64,000 nt of DNA, taken from positions 1 through 64,000 of the forward strand of contig BAJA01000026.1 in NCBI GenBank assembly GCA_000613465.1, read 5' to 3'. The stretch comes from Bacteroides nordii WAL 11050 = JCM 12987. GTDB lineage: Bacteria > Bacteroidota > Bacteroidia > Bacteroidales > Bacteroidaceae. Under the pieces are notes generated by a model that was given only the letters and a program-made list of their open reading frames with translations, ran no database searches and had not been told where the DNA came from. A program made the translations under genes and the position numbers. Position 1 is the first letter of the stretch, and each line of letters begins with the position of its first letter. Of this stretch, positions 48,657 through 58,152 are shown piece by piece.

Positions 48657-49454
48657 ATGAGAATAAATAGGCTACTCGGAGTTATAGCTATTTTATTGTT
48701 GATATCTGCCGGAAGCCTTTGTGCCCAGGACATTGTTAAGGTGAAAGGGGTACAGGGGCGTTGGCAGGTCAGTGAAGAGATCACTTTGAAGCAAGCTGAG
48801 GAGCGCGCTTTTATGGAAGCCAAGAAAGCTGCTTTACAGAAAGCTGGGGTGATGGAAAACGTCTGGTCGGTTTTCGGGCAGATAACTCAGAATGACGGGC
48901 AAGAGTTTCATGAGGCATACTCACAGATGAGTGTGCTTGCTATTGGGGGCATGATAAATGTTACCCATAAAAAAATAGAAGAGATATGGGACACAGATAC
49001 CCGTAGCCTTTATAAAGTAGTGACGATTGATGCTACTGTGCAGAAGAATGCCAAACCTGATAATGCCTATGCACTTGAAGTGAAGGGGGTGGAAACCCTT
49101 TATAAGGAAGGGGATGCGTTTACGTGCCGGCTGACGGTGCATGGAACGGATTCTTATCTTAAATTTTTCTGGTTTGACAGTACGGGAGGAGCATTGCTGT
49201 ATCCCAATACATACGAGGCAAACAATCTGCTCAAAGCAGGGCAGGAGTATAAGATTCCTTTCAGTAATGCAGTGGATTATCTTATGGAAAAACAGCCGGG
49301 TAAAGACAATGAGAAGATCAACATTATGATGGTAGCTACTAAAGAGAATATTCCTTTTACAGAAGTGGTTACTTATCAGAATGTGCTGAAATGGGTCTAT
49401 TCAATCCCGGTCAACCAGCGTTGTGCTTTCTATGAGATGGTGTTGATTAAGTAG
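48657..49454 (+). CDS. Secreted DUF4384-like envelope protein
   Basis: The product is 265 aa with a signal peptide (1-23, SLCA|Q). The N-terminal part (about 30-125) has LKQAEERAFMEAKKAALQKAG and the VTIDATVQ pattern shared with LPP20/FlgT-like domains, and the C-terminal part (about 140-250) looks like DUF4384: LYKEGDAFTCRLTVHGTDSYLKFFW, LYPN and KIPFSNAVDYLM. DUF4384 is often found in proteins needing envelope or type VI-like contexts; the molecular role is unknown. Gap 30 bases to the preceding gene, 39 to the next. Confidence 0.8.
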   Translation: MRINRLLGVIAILLLISAGSLCAQDIVKVKGVQGRWQVSEEITLKQAEERAFMEAKKAALQKAGVMENVWSVFGQITQNDGQEFHEAYSQMSVLAIGGMINVTHKKIEEIWDTDTRSLYKVVTIDATVQKNAKPDNAYALEVKGVETLYKEGDAFTCRLTVHGTDSYLKFFWFDSTGGALLYPNTYEANNLLKAGQEYKIPFSNAVDYLMEKQPGKDNEKINIMMVATKENIPFTEVVTYQNVLKWVYSIPVNQRCAFYEMVLIK

Positions 49455-49493
49455 GATAATAATGAGTCGCTGGTTACTAAAAACAATACGCAG

Positions 49494-51044
49494 ATGAATA
49501 AGATGAAGTGTATTTTTCCTTTTGTGATTGGGCTATTGGCTGTTCCGGTGGCAATGGCGCAAGATGTTGACTTTGAAAAGGAATTTGATAGTTTTCAAAA
49601 GCAGCAACAGAAAGAGTTTAATGATTTTAAAAATAAGGCAGATGCCGACTTTGATACTTTTCTTAGAGAAGCGTGGACTAAGTTTGAGGCATTTGATGCT
49701 GTAGAAGCGCCGGTACGTCCTGAACCTGTCAAACAACCGGTATTTGATGGTAAACGGTCACAAGCACCCATTGAAATTAAACCGGCTCCTCCAAGAATAC
49801 CGGGAATGGAAAGGCCTACTCTTGAAGGGAAACCGGTTGAGATAAAGAAACCCGCTTTACCATCTATTACGGATAAACCTGTACCAGGAGTGTATATTCC
49901 GGGGCGGCCCTATCTTCCCGTGAAAATAGATATTCCGGTGGTACCGGAATCAGAGAGTCCTGTACGTCGGACGCCTGTTGATTTTTACGGTTCTTCCTTT
50001 AATGTGGCAACTGATGCAATCGAAAATCTTGCATTGGCTGGGAATCGGGAAGCAGATGTTGCCGATGCGTGGAGCCAGCTTTGTAAAGCGGATCATGAAC
50101 AATTGATAAAGGATTGCATGACTCTGCGTGAAGAGAAGAAGATGAGTGACTGGGGGTATTTGTTGTTTACTAAGAAGCTTGGCGAACAGCTTTATGGTGA
50201 ACAGCAGAAAGATGATATTGCTTTTTTTCAAATGTTTATTCTGAATAAATCGGGATATAAAGTACGCCTTTCCAAGATTAACGAAAAACTGAAACTGATG
50301 GTAGCACCTGCCGCAGCATTATATGGTATACCTTATATAATATTGGAGGGTACCAAGTATTATGTCTTTGATGCGGAAAAGCAGAATGGGCCGATGGGAG
50401 TTTATACCTATAAGCAGGATTTTGCGAATGCAAAGAATTATGTTTCTCTTTCTATCGATGCGGCGCCTGAGTTTAATATGGTTGAATATGCAGAAGCCAT
50501 ATCTCCTAAATCCGGTTCGGTAAAAGTGGAGACGGTGGTTAATAAGAACCTGATCGAATTTTATAAGAGCTATCCGCAGTGTGATGTGTCGGTATATTAT
50601 CACACTCCTATGAGTGAAGAGTTAAAAGCAACTTTGTATCCTCCTCTGAAAGAAGCTATCAAAGGTAAATCTCAGCGAGAGGCTGCTAATATACTTATAG
50701 AGTTTGTGCAGACAGGCTTTGAATATCAGACCGATGGGGCACAGTTTGGTTATGAGAAACCTTTCTTCCTGGAAGAAAACTTTTTTTATCCGGCTTGTGA
50801 TTGTGAAGACCGTGCTATCTTGTATTCTACTTTAGTGAAAGATTTGTTAGGCTTAGATGCTATTTTACTCGATTATCCCAATCATATTGCTTCAGCAGTC
50901 CGTTTTACGGAGGAGATTCCCGGTGATTATGTGGTGCTGGACGATGGTGCCAAATACCTGATTTGTGATCCTACTTATATCGGTGCTTCTATCGGAATGT
51001 GTATGGAACAGTTTAAGGAAGTCTCTCCGCAAATCATTCGTTAG
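49494..51044 (+). CDS. Secreted transglutaminase-like protein with coiled-coil and proline-rich N-terminus
   Basis: The product is 516 aa with a signal peptide (1-22, VAMA|Q). Residues 25-70 are a charged coiled coil (KEFDSFQKQQQKEFNDFKNK), and 75-165 are proline-rich with repeats such as KPVEIKKPALPS, a likely wall-spanning or flexible segment. The C-terminal domain has the transglutaminase-like triad: Cys in YPACDCEDRA, His in YPNHIASAV and Asp in LICDPTYIGAS. Such domains act as thiol proteases, amidases or crosslinkers. It is last of the operon starting at 47944. Confidence 0.83.
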   Translation: MNKMKCIFPFVIGLLAVPVAMAQDVDFEKEFDSFQKQQQKEFNDFKNKADADFDTFLREAWTKFEAFDAVEAPVRPEPVKQPVFDGKRSQAPIEIKPAPPRIPGMERPTLEGKPVEIKKPALPSITDKPVPGVYIPGRPYLPVKIDIPVVPESESPVRRTPVDFYGSSFNVATDAIENLALAGNREADVADAWSQLCKADHEQLIKDCMTLREEKKMSDWGYLLFTKKLGEQLYGEQQKDDIAFFQMFILNKSGYKVRLSKINEKLKLMVAPAAALYGIPYIILEGTKYYVFDAEKQNGPMGVYTYKQDFANAKNYVSLSIDAAPEFNMVEYAEAISPKSGSVKVETVVNKNLIEFYKSYPQCDVSVYYHTPMSEELKATLYPPLKEAIKGKSQREAANILIEFVQTGFEYQTDGAQFGYEKPFFLEENFFYPACDCEDRAILYSTLVKDLLGLDAILLDYPNHIASAVRFTEEIPGDYVVLDDGAKYLICDPTYIGASIGMCMEQFKEVSPQIIR

Positions 51045-51069
51045 TGTTAAATTATAATAATTGTATATT

Positions 51070-51089
51070 CGGGGCGTAAAAACGCCCCG
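51070..51089 (+). terminator. Terminator of the envelope operon
   Basis: CGGGGCG (51070-51076) and CGCCCCG (51083-51089) form a strong 7-bp GC stem with a TAAAAA loop, followed by TTTTG. Confidence 0.8.
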
Positions 51090-51118
51090 TTTTGCAATGT
51101 AGATATTGCAAAATTGTG

Positions 51119-51126
51119 TACTTTTG
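51119..51126 (+). promoter_or_regulatory. Bacteroides -7 box of pta-ackA
   Basis: TACTTTTG, an exact TAnnTTTG match about 50 bases upstream of the pta start, just after the previous terminator. Confidence 0.65.
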
Positions 51127-51175
51127 CGGCGTGAATAACACCTACTACCGGAATTATACATAAAATTAAATATCT

Positions 51176-52195
51176 ATGCTCAATTTAATTAACTCTATTG
51201 TTGCACGTGCGAAAGCGGATCGTCAACGCATTGTTCTTCCTGAAGGTACAGAAGAACGTACTCTGAAAGCTGCCAATCAGATTTTGACAGATGAAGTTGC
51301 TGACCTTATTCTTCTGGGGAATCCGGATGAAATTCATGAGGCTGCTGCTAAGTGGGGATTGGGAAATATCAGTAAGGCAACTATTATTGACCCGGAAAAT
51401 CATGCGAAACAAGAAGAATATGCGCAATTGTTGTGTGAGCTTCGGAAGAAAAAAGGCATGACTATTGAAGAAGCCCGTAAATTGGTACTCAATCCATTGT
51501 ATCTGGGATGTCTTATCATTAAAAACGGAGATGCTGATGGTCAGTTGGCCGGCGCACGTAATACAACAGGTGACGTGCTTCGTCCTGCTCTTCAGATTAT
51601 TAAAACAAGTCCGGGCATCACTACTGTGTCTGGTGCAATGCTGATGTTGACACATGCACCTGAGTGTGGACAGAATGGTCTGCTTGTAATGGGAGACGTT
51701 GCTGTAACTCCGGTTCCCGATGCTGCTCAGCTGGCTCAGATTGCAGTTTGTACAGCTCGTACAGCACAGGCTGTTGCCGGAATTGAAGATCCGAAGGTAG
51801 CTATGTTAAGCTTTTCAACCAAAGGTTCTGCAAAACATGAGGTAGTAGACAAAGTGGTAGAGGCAACAAGATTGGCCAAAGAAATGGCTCCTGAGCTAAA
51901 TATTGATGGTGAAATGCAGGCAGATGCCGCTCTGGTTCCTTCAGTGGGTGCAAGTAAAGCACCGGGATCTCCGGTTGCAGGTGAAGCTAATGTGCTGATA
52001 GTACCGAGCCTCGAAGTAGGTAATATTTCTTATAAATTGGTTCAGCGCCTGGGACATGCCGATGCAGTAGGACCGATTCTTCAGGGTATTGCTCGTCCGG
52101 TGAATGATCTTTCACGCGGTTGTTCTATCGAAGACGTTTACAGAATGATTGCTATTACTGCTAATCAGGCTATTGCTGCCAAGAAGGCGAAATAA
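51176..52195 (+). CDS. pta: Phosphate acetyltransferase
   Basis: The product is 339 aa, the short single-domain form without the DRTGG/P-loop extension. It converts acetyl-CoA and phosphate to acetyl phosphate. VLPEGTEERTLKAANQIL at the N-terminus, DGQLAGARNTTGDVLRPALQI and the late GSPVAGEANVLIVPSLEVGN are family signatures. It is followed by ackA after 19 bases, so the pair makes acetate and ATP in fermentation. Confidence 0.97.
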   Translation: MLNLINSIVARAKADRQRIVLPEGTEERTLKAANQILTDEVADLILLGNPDEIHEAAAKWGLGNISKATIIDPENHAKQEEYAQLLCELRKKKGMTIEEARKLVLNPLYLGCLIIKNGDADGQLAGARNTTGDVLRPALQIIKTSPGITTVSGAMLMLTHAPECGQNGLLVMGDVAVTPVPDAAQLAQIAVCTARTAQAVAGIEDPKVAMLSFSTKGSAKHEVVDKVVEATRLAKEMAPELNIDGEMQADAALVPSVGASKAPGSPVAGEANVLIVPSLEVGNISYKLVQRLGHADAVGPILQGIARPVNDLSRGCSIEDVYRMIAITANQAIAAKKAK

Positions 52196-52214
52196 TTTTA
52201 AAATCGAAATCAAA

Positions 52215-53411
52215 ATGAAAATATTAGTATTGAACTGTGGAAGTTCATCCATTAAATACAAGCTGTTCGACATGGACAGCAAGGAAGTGATTGCACAAGG
52301 TGGTATCGAAAAGATAGGTTTGAAAGGTTCATTCCTGAAACTTACTTTGCCGAACGGAGAGAAGAAGGTACTTGAAAAAGATATTCCCGAACATACAGTA
52401 GGAGTAGAATTCATTCTTAATACTTTGGTTAGCCCGGAATATGGTGCGATTAAGTCTTTGGATGAAATTGATGCGGTAGGTCATCGTATGGTACATGGAG
52501 GTGAACGTTTCAGCAAATCTGTATTGCTGGACAAAGAGGTATTGGAAGCTTTTGTGGCTTGCAATGATTTGGCTCCGCTTCACAATCCTGCTAATCTGAA
52601 AGGTGTAAATGCTGTCTCAGCTATCCTTCCTAATATTCCTCAGGTGGGTGTATTTGATACGGCTTTCCATCAGACAATGCCGGATTATGCATATCTTTAT
52701 GCTGTGCCTTACGAACTGTATGAGAAATACGGTGTGCGTCGTTATGGCTTCCATGGAACTTCTCATCGTTATGTTTCACAGCGTGTATGTGAATACTTGG
52801 GTATTAAAGCAGAGGGCTTGAGACTCATTACCTGCCATATCGGTAACGGCGGTTCTATTGCTGCTATCAAAGATGGCAAATGTATCGATACTACGATGGG
52901 ACTTACTCCATTGGAGGGTTTGATGATGGGGACACGTAGTGGTGACATTGATGCCGGTGCAGTGACTTTCATTATGGATAAAGAAGGCTTGACTACGACA
53001 GGTGTTTCTAATCTGCTCAACAAGAAGAGCGGAGTACTCGGTATCTCTGGTGTATCAAGTGATATGCGTGAATTGGAAGCTGCCGTAGCTGAAGGAAACC
53101 CGAAAGCAATTCTGGCAGAGAATATGTATTTCTATCGCATTAAGAAATACATTGGTGCATATGCTGCTGCTTTGGGTGGTGTAGATGTTATTCTTTTCAC
53201 AGGTGGTGTGGGTGAAAACCAGGCAAGTTGCCGTGCCGGTGTATGCGAAGGACTCGAATTCATGGGCGTGAAGATAGATGCCGAAAAGAATAAAGTGCGT
53301 GGTGAAGAAGCTATCATCTCTTCAGATGATTCAAAGGTAAAGGTAGTAGTTATTCCTACGGATGAAGAGTTACTGATTGCATCAGACACAATGACTGTTG
53401 TGAGTAAATAA
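52215..53411 (+). CDS. ackA: Acetate kinase
   Basis: The product is 398 aa from the ATG at 52215; an upstream in-frame start at 52149 lies inside pta and was rejected. It makes ATP and acetate from acetyl phosphate. The N-terminal VLNCGSSSIKYKLF, RRYGFHGTSHRYV, the HIGNGGSIAAIKDGK and TMGLTPLEGLMMGTRSGD motifs and the ATP-site FTGGVGENQ are all typical. Operon with pta; a terminator follows. Confidence 0.98.
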   Translation: MKILVLNCGSSSIKYKLFDMDSKEVIAQGGIEKIGLKGSFLKLTLPNGEKKVLEKDIPEHTVGVEFILNTLVSPEYGAIKSLDEIDAVGHRMVHGGERFSKSVLLDKEVLEAFVACNDLAPLHNPANLKGVNAVSAILPNIPQVGVFDTAFHQTMPDYAYLYAVPYELYEKYGVRRYGFHGTSHRYVSQRVCEYLGIKAEGLRLITCHIGNGGSIAAIKDGKCIDTTMGLTPLEGLMMGTRSGDIDAGAVTFIMDKEGLTTTGVSNLLNKKSGVLGISGVSSDMRELEAAVAEGNPKAILAENMYFYRIKKYIGAYAAALGGVDVILFTGGVGENQASCRAGVCEGLEFMGVKIDAEKNKVRGEEAIISSDDSKVKVVVIPTDEELLIASDTMTVVSK

Positions 53412-53436
53412 TCTGTAAAACAGATAATATACAGAC

Positions 53437-53465
53437 CGGGGCTATCCTAATTAGGAGTAGCCCCG
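53437..53465 (+). terminator. Terminator of pta-ackA
   Basis: CGGGGCTA (53437-53444) and TAGCCCCG (53458-53465) pair perfectly, with an inner TCCT/AGGA extension, followed by TTTTT. Confidence 0.82.
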
Positions 53466-53485
53466 TTTTTATTAAAATAATGATG

Positions 53486-53493
53486 TATCTTTG
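53486..53493 (+). promoter_or_regulatory. Bacteroides -7 box of the glycosyltransferase-radC unit
   Basis: TATCTTTG, an exact TAnnTTTG match, 22 bases before the glycosyltransferase start at 53516. This supports rejecting the longer reading frame starting at 53480. Confidence 0.65.
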
Positions 53494-53515
53494 CAATATA
53501 GATAAAACAATAACT

Positions 53516-54505
53516 ATGAGATACTCCGTTATCATACCCGTATACAATCGTCCCGATGAGGTCGATGAACTATTGCAAAGTCTTACAGATCAAAGTTTCA
53601 AAGATTTTGAGGTGATAGTAGTAGAAGATGGGTCTACCATACCATGTCTGGAAGTGACTGAGAAATATAAGGCTGTCCTTGATTTGAAATATTACCAAAA
53701 AACGAATTCCGGTCCGGGGCAAACCCGTAACTATGGGGCAGAACGAAGTCAGGGTGAGTATCTGATAATATTAGATTCTGATTGTATTCTTCCTGAAGGG
53801 TATCTCGATGCAATAGAAACGGAATTGAAGACTGCTCCGGCAGACGCTTTCGGAGGTCCCGATCGTGCTCATGACTCCTTTACGAATATTCAGAAAGCGA
53901 TTAACTATTCCATGACTTCTTTCTTTACTACCGGAGGCATTCGCGGCGGGAAAAAGAAGATGGACAAGTTCTATCCGCGCAGCTTTAATATGGGAGTGAG
54001 ACGGGAGGTATACCAGGCTTTAGGTGGCTTTTCTAAAATGCGGTTTGGTGAGGATATTGATTTTAGTATCCGTATCTTTAAAGAAGGATACCGTTGCAGA
54101 CTCTTTCCGGGTGCCTGGGTATATCATAAGCGGCGTACGGATTTGAGGAAATTCTTCAAGCAAGTACATAATTCGGGTATTGCCCGTATCAATCTTTATA
54201 AAAAATATCCGGAATCATTGAAACTGGTACATTTGCTTCCTGCTGTGTTTACGTTGGGAGTAGTAATACTGCTTATTGGTACTCCGTTTTGCCTATTTAG
54301 TCTGCTGCCTATTGTTCTTTATGCTTTATTGGTCTGTATGGATTCTACTGTTCAGAACCGTAGTTTCCGTATTGGCATTTATTCGGTTGCCGCCTCCTTT
54401 ATACAGCTCATTGGCTATGGGAGCGGCTTTTGGAGAGCCTGGTGGCAGCGTTGTATCTTGAAACGTGGTGAGTTCGAAGCATTTCGGAAAAACTTCTATA
54501 AATGA
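53516..54505 (+). CDS. Family 2 glycosyltransferase, membrane-attached
   Basis: The product is 329 aa. The GT2 (GT-A fold) domain starts MRYSVIIPVYNRPDEVD and has the DXD-type LDSDCILP near 94-101, with FGEDIDFSIRI and a basic RRTDLRKFFKQ (acceptor-type) further on. Two C-terminal hydrophobic segments (LLPAVFTLGVVILLIGTPF, LLPIVLYALLVCMD) suggest membrane attachment. It probably adds sugars to a lipid-linked envelope glycan; the donor and acceptor are unknown. Its stop overlaps the radC start by four bases (ATGA). Confidence 0.9.
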   Translation: MRYSVIIPVYNRPDEVDELLQSLTDQSFKDFEVIVVEDGSTIPCLEVTEKYKAVLDLKYYQKTNSGPGQTRNYGAERSQGEYLIILDSDCILPEGYLDAIETELKTAPADAFGGPDRAHDSFTNIQKAINYSMTSFFTTGGIRGGKKKMDKFYPRSFNMGVRREVYQALGGFSKMRFGEDIDFSIRIFKEGYRCRLFPGAWVYHKRRTDLRKFFKQVHNSGIARINLYKKYPESLKLVHLLPAVFTLGVVILLIGTPFCLFSLLPIVLYALLVCMDSTVQNRSFRIGIYSVAASFIQLIGYGSGFWRAWWQRCILKRGEFEAFRKNFYK

Positions 54506-55197
54506 AAGAGTCGCAAAAACTTACTATTTGTCAGTGGGCCAAAGAAGACCGTCCACGTGAAAAGATGATGGTGAAAGGAGCTGATGCACTGAGTGATGCT
54601 GAGTTATTGGCTATCCTTATCGGATCGGGAAATACAGAAGAGAGTGCTGTTGAACTGATGCGGCGGATACTTGTTTCCTGCCACAACGATTTGAATGAAC
54701 TTGCTCGTTGGGAAGTGCGTGATTATTCTCGTTTTAAAGGATTTGGACCGGCCAAAAGTATTACTGTTATGGCTGCTCTGGAACTTGGCAAACGGCGCAG
54801 GTTACAGGAAATAAAAGAACGGGCCGTGATTCGTTGTTCTAAAGATATCTATGAGGTATTTCATCCGTTGATGTGCGATCTTGCGCTTGAGGAGTTCTGG
54901 GTATTGCTGATAAATCAGGGAAACAAAGTAATTAGTTCTGTCCGGATTAGTACAGGAGGTATCGCCGGAACGTTTGTGGATGTGCGGTCTATTCTTCGGG
55001 AAGCATTGTTGCAACGTGCTACCCAGATTGCCGTAGTTCATAACCACCCATCGGGCAATATTCATCCCAGCCAGGAAGACCAGGTGCTGACACAGCGAAT
55101 ATTCAATGCAGCCAAATCCATAGATATTAAATTGATAGACCATGTGATTGTTTGTGATGGCAAATACTATAGTTTCGCAGATGAGGGGCTGATATAA
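54502..55197 (+). CDS. radC: RadC-family JAB1/MPN domain protein
   Basis: The product is 231 aa. The N-terminal HhH-like region (GADALSDAELLAILIGSG) is followed by the JAMM metal motif HNHPSGNIHPSQED (about 176-189) and a preceding glutamate (LEEFWVLL). RadC proteins are widespread, and despite the name a role in DNA repair is not proven. It is translationally coupled to the glycosyltransferase gene. Confidence 0.93.
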   Translation: MKESQKLTICQWAKEDRPREKMMVKGADALSDAELLAILIGSGNTEESAVELMRRILVSCHNDLNELARWEVRDYSRFKGFGPAKSITVMAALELGKRRRLQEIKERAVIRCSKDIYEVFHPLMCDLALEEFWVLLINQGNKVISSVRISTGGIAGTFVDVRSILREALLQRATQIAVVHNHPSGNIHPSQEDQVLTQRIFNAAKSIDIKLIDHVIVCDGKYYSFADEGLI

Positions 55198-55244
55198 AAA
55201 GTAACAGAAATATATGGGATGGATAGATTTCTTTTTTATATCAG
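55189..55244. terminator. AT-rich convergent hairpin between radC and the lipoprotein gene
   Basis: CTGATATAAAAAG (55189-55201) pairs with CTTTTTTATATCAG (55231-55244) with one bulged T. It overlaps the radC stop codon and could serve both converging genes. Confidence 0.5.
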
Positions 55245-55247
55245 TCG

Positions 55248-55692
55248 CTATTCAAAGGTTGACTTGAAAAAGCTAAAGGTGTGTTCTTTTGCAAAAACAT
55301 ACTTTTCAAAATACATAAACGCTCTTAATTTTGTATGCCTGCTTTCGACTGCTAATGAGAATTTCATATTTAAATGATCTTTAAAATCAATAACCGCTAA
55401 TCCATTTTTGTCTGCGATATCCGTTTTGTCTGGTCCAATAATTTTATCATCAGAATAATATACGCCATCTGCATCATACCTCATGGCAGTGAAATCCTCC
55501 ATTTGGCGATTAAAATATATATATATTTTAGAACCTTCATCCGGATATGACTCTGACCATTTAGTATATTCCACTTTTATATTCATTTCATAATTCTCTT
55601 CTATAATCTCTTTTTCGTCATCCTTGCTACATGATAAAAAGAGAAAAAAGTGAAATTAGAATATAACCTAATAGCTTTATTGTTGCATTCAT
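55248..55692 (-). pseudogene. Small lipoprotein of unknown function, frameshifted in an A6 tract
   Basis: The start at 55692 (MNATIKLLGYILIS) reads into a stop at 55630-55632 in the current frame. The body, from about LFLSCSKDDEKE and then MNIKVEYTKWSES to the end, is in the +1 frame. The plus-strand A6 at 55644-55649 (T6 in the coding strand) read as five bases gives an ideal lipobox, LFLSC followed by SKDDEKE, and a 147-aa protein. The mature part is beta-rich with no family that I recognise. It lies downstream of a strong hairpin and may be expressed separately. Confidence 0.75.
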
Positions 55693-55846
55693 AATCGTTT
55701 ATTTTATAATGAAATTTCAAAAAAAGTATCTACATTCAATTCTTATATGAAAAAGTGTTCTATTTTAGTATCTTTCCTTACGATAAGGAGAGAAGATTTT
55801 TAATTTTTTATAGAAAAGTGAAAGATAAGCATGAATATGGGATTAT

Positions 55847-55918
55847 GAGGGTGTGTATTCTATGTTTCTACGCAAAAACAAAGTTTTTCTTGCGTAGAAA
55901 CATAGAATACACACCCTC
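55847..55918. repeat. Perfect 29-bp inverted repeat
   Basis: Arms 55847-55875 (starting GAGGGTGTGTATTCTATGTT) and 55890-55918 are exact complements, separated by a 14-base AT-rich loop. It lies directly 3' of the lipoprotein gene that ends at 55930, so a terminator or mRNA 3' end is the simplest reading, but the stem is much longer than all other terminators here and has no T run on the outer side. Confidence 0.85.
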
Positions 55919-55929
55919 AATAATTTAGA

Positions 55930-57554
55930 TTAGTATTGTGGTAAAGGAAGGATTCCCAATTTATAATATCCAGAATTATATCTAGGATTTAATACGGGTC
56001 CGTAAGAGTCAGTGGTTTTCCTTACTCCATTTTGATCGTACTCGACAAGGGAATTAATAATTTCCATTTCGTCTTTTACTACAATGTCATCTCCAAAATT
56101 GATTATGACATCTCCTAGTTGATCGCTATTCAAATATGTTGTTACTACAGTAGAAACTTTTAGCGTTGTGGATGTAGAAACTTTAGCACCTACTTTGACT
56201 ATATCTTTAAAGCCTGCATTAAATTCAAAATTTGTAGCAAATGTACTTGTTGTTTCTGATGTTTTCATAGATGTCTCTTGATTATCTTTTTCTTCAATAG
56301 ATATTTTAATAGATGTAGAATAGTTTTCTATATTCCAATCGAAAATAGGTATTGGAGTAGGTAAATAATACTTTTTCATCTTATTAATTCCCACTACCTT
56401 TGCAGGTCTCCGTCCGTTTCGTTCTATGGCTAGATCAAACAAATGCAGTGGGTGGATAGATACTGCTTTAATAATTTCATTAGAACTCAGTTGTTTGTTG
56501 CTAATATAAGTTTTTACTAAAAACTCAAAGTTTCCTCCATACCAAAAACCGGCTTGTGTTCTATGGTAGTCTTCACTTCTTGATTTTGGCTTCGGCCTAG
56601 ACGATCCTGATCCCGGTCTCAATGACTCTGTTTCAGAATAGTGAGGGTCTCCTTCCTGATCTGCTATTAGTCTAAACATATTATTGGGATCTCCTAATAA
56701 TTCAAGAGAATAGATGCACTCAGAAATGTTTTTTTGGAATACGCCTTTTCCGTCTTTTTTTGAAATATTATAGTAAATGTAATCTCTTTGCCAAATATCA
56801 TTTTGATCAGAAAACTTTTTAGCGTCATAAATTTTTTTGAAAAGATCGGGAATTGTTGTTGTAGATGTTCTGGTTTTAATTTGTGGTGATGTAACGTTAT
56901 CAAATTCATCGAATTCAAACACAAAATTGATTCCATTCTCAGCATGTAGTACTGTTGACGAATTTGAATTTCGAGTCCCTTTTTGCAAAACAATTCTTTC
57001 TGATGGCTTTATTACTACAATAGGGAATACTGGAATTTCATCTTCCTCAAAAGTATTAACTATTCCTGCACTATTCACGTATGATATTGTATTATCCTCG
57101 TTTTTATATGCAACAAAAGGTATTTCCTGTTTAATATCCCATTTTCTGCAGAAAAGGATTCTTCAGGAAGAGAAGGTACGAATATAGTCAAAGTTGGAAT
57201 TTCTTGTATTAGAATAAGGAGGTTTTCTTTATTCATATATTTTAATAAAAGTTCTTCCAATGTTTTATTATTTCCTATTTTTTTATCTTTGACTAACATG
57301 TATAAAACATCGTAATCATAATCAAACTGCTTTAAAGCTTCCTTTTTTATAAGTTCTCTCACATCTTTACTTTCAGCAAAGACCTTAGCTAAAGCCAATG
57401 AAAATTCACTTCTTAGATTAACCTCTTTTTTGAGTTCATTATTATTGTCTTCGACTGATAACGAATAGTCTATTGTATCAAATCTGTCATTGTAACATGA
57501 TACAATCATTAGTAGAATCAACAATGTTGATAATTTTTTTAAGTTGCTTTTCAT
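55930..57554 (-). pseudogene. Large lipoprotein of unknown function, frameshifted
   Basis: The start at 57554 gives a lipobox (LLMIVSC, Cys20) and a mature start YNDRFDT. The frame ends at 57075. The rest, from MNSAGIVNTFEEDEIPVFPI at 57078 to LPLPQY at 55930, is in another frame. Adding one base at about 57140 (GAAAATGGG to GAAAATTGGG on the coding strand) joins them as SAENWDIKQEIPFVAYKNEDN and gives 541 aa. The N-terminal part is helical; the C-terminal part is beta-rich with a Ser/Arg/Pro patch (RPGSGSSRPKPKSR). No family was recognised. Confidence 0.78.
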
Positions 57555-57610
57555 GATGTTTTTTTTAAAGTTAAAATTTTTATATTTAAGGCTGTGTGAA
57601 AAAAATGCTA

Positions 57611-57985
57611 TTATTTTTGTATTACAAAGGTTCCATATAATAACATGGATTCTAAATCAATCTCTATGTTATATTCTGCTGGAATCAAATTGCTTATGTT
57701 AATATATGTAGTTCCGGCGGTTGTCAATGTCTCCATAATTTTGCCAGTGTTTACATCTTTGATTCTTACAGTGTAGAACAACTCATCCGATAAAGAAGGA
57801 TCTTGCTCTATACTTATAAGGGGGGTGTTTAAAAAGACTTGAAATGGTTGCTCAATAACAGAGCGATGATCTTTTCTGAGATGATGTTTTAACTCAATCC
57901 TTATTCCTTTGTTTAGGGTCTCTCCTAATACTATTCCTGAAATAGCCAGAGTAATGAAAAATAATAATAAAAATTTAGTTTTCAT
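57611..57985 (-). CDS. Small secreted DUF3244-like protein
   Basis: The product is 124 aa from the ATG at 57985; a longer frame reaching 58063 is rejected because it precedes the signal peptide MKTKFLLLFFITLAISG. The body ends with an Ig-like pattern TAGTTYINISNLIPAEYNIEI and LLYGTFVIQK. This length and layout match DUF3244 proteins, which in Bacteroides occur next to TPR regulators, as here. Function unknown. The downstream gene starts 57 bases later. Confidence 0.78.
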   Translation of the reverse strand: MKTKFLLLFFITLAISGIVLGETLNKGIRIELKHHLRKDHRSVIEQPFQVFLNTPLISIEQDPSLSDELFYTVRIKDVNTGKIMETLTTAGTTYINISNLIPAEYNIEIDLESMLLYGTFVIQK

Positions 57986-58152
57986 AAGTTTATATTTTAC
58001 GGGGTTAATTTTTGGGTAAAGGACTAAATTTTGCCGGAAAAAGCATATTTTTTTTGGTAACAATTAGGTCATAATTGTCTTATCTGCGAATGTATTAAGG
58101 TAATAGAAAAGTAATATAGAAATTTTTAGAAGTCTAATATGCAGTCTGGCAG

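Noticed and set aside
52149..52215. Longer start for acetate kinase inside pta
   Set aside because: The start at 52215 gives the exact family N-terminus MKILVLNCGSSS; the extension is the pta 3' end in another frame.
55847..55918. Invertible promoter switch
   Set aside because: The arms enclose only 14 bases, without a promoter motif, and no recombinase gene is present in the window.
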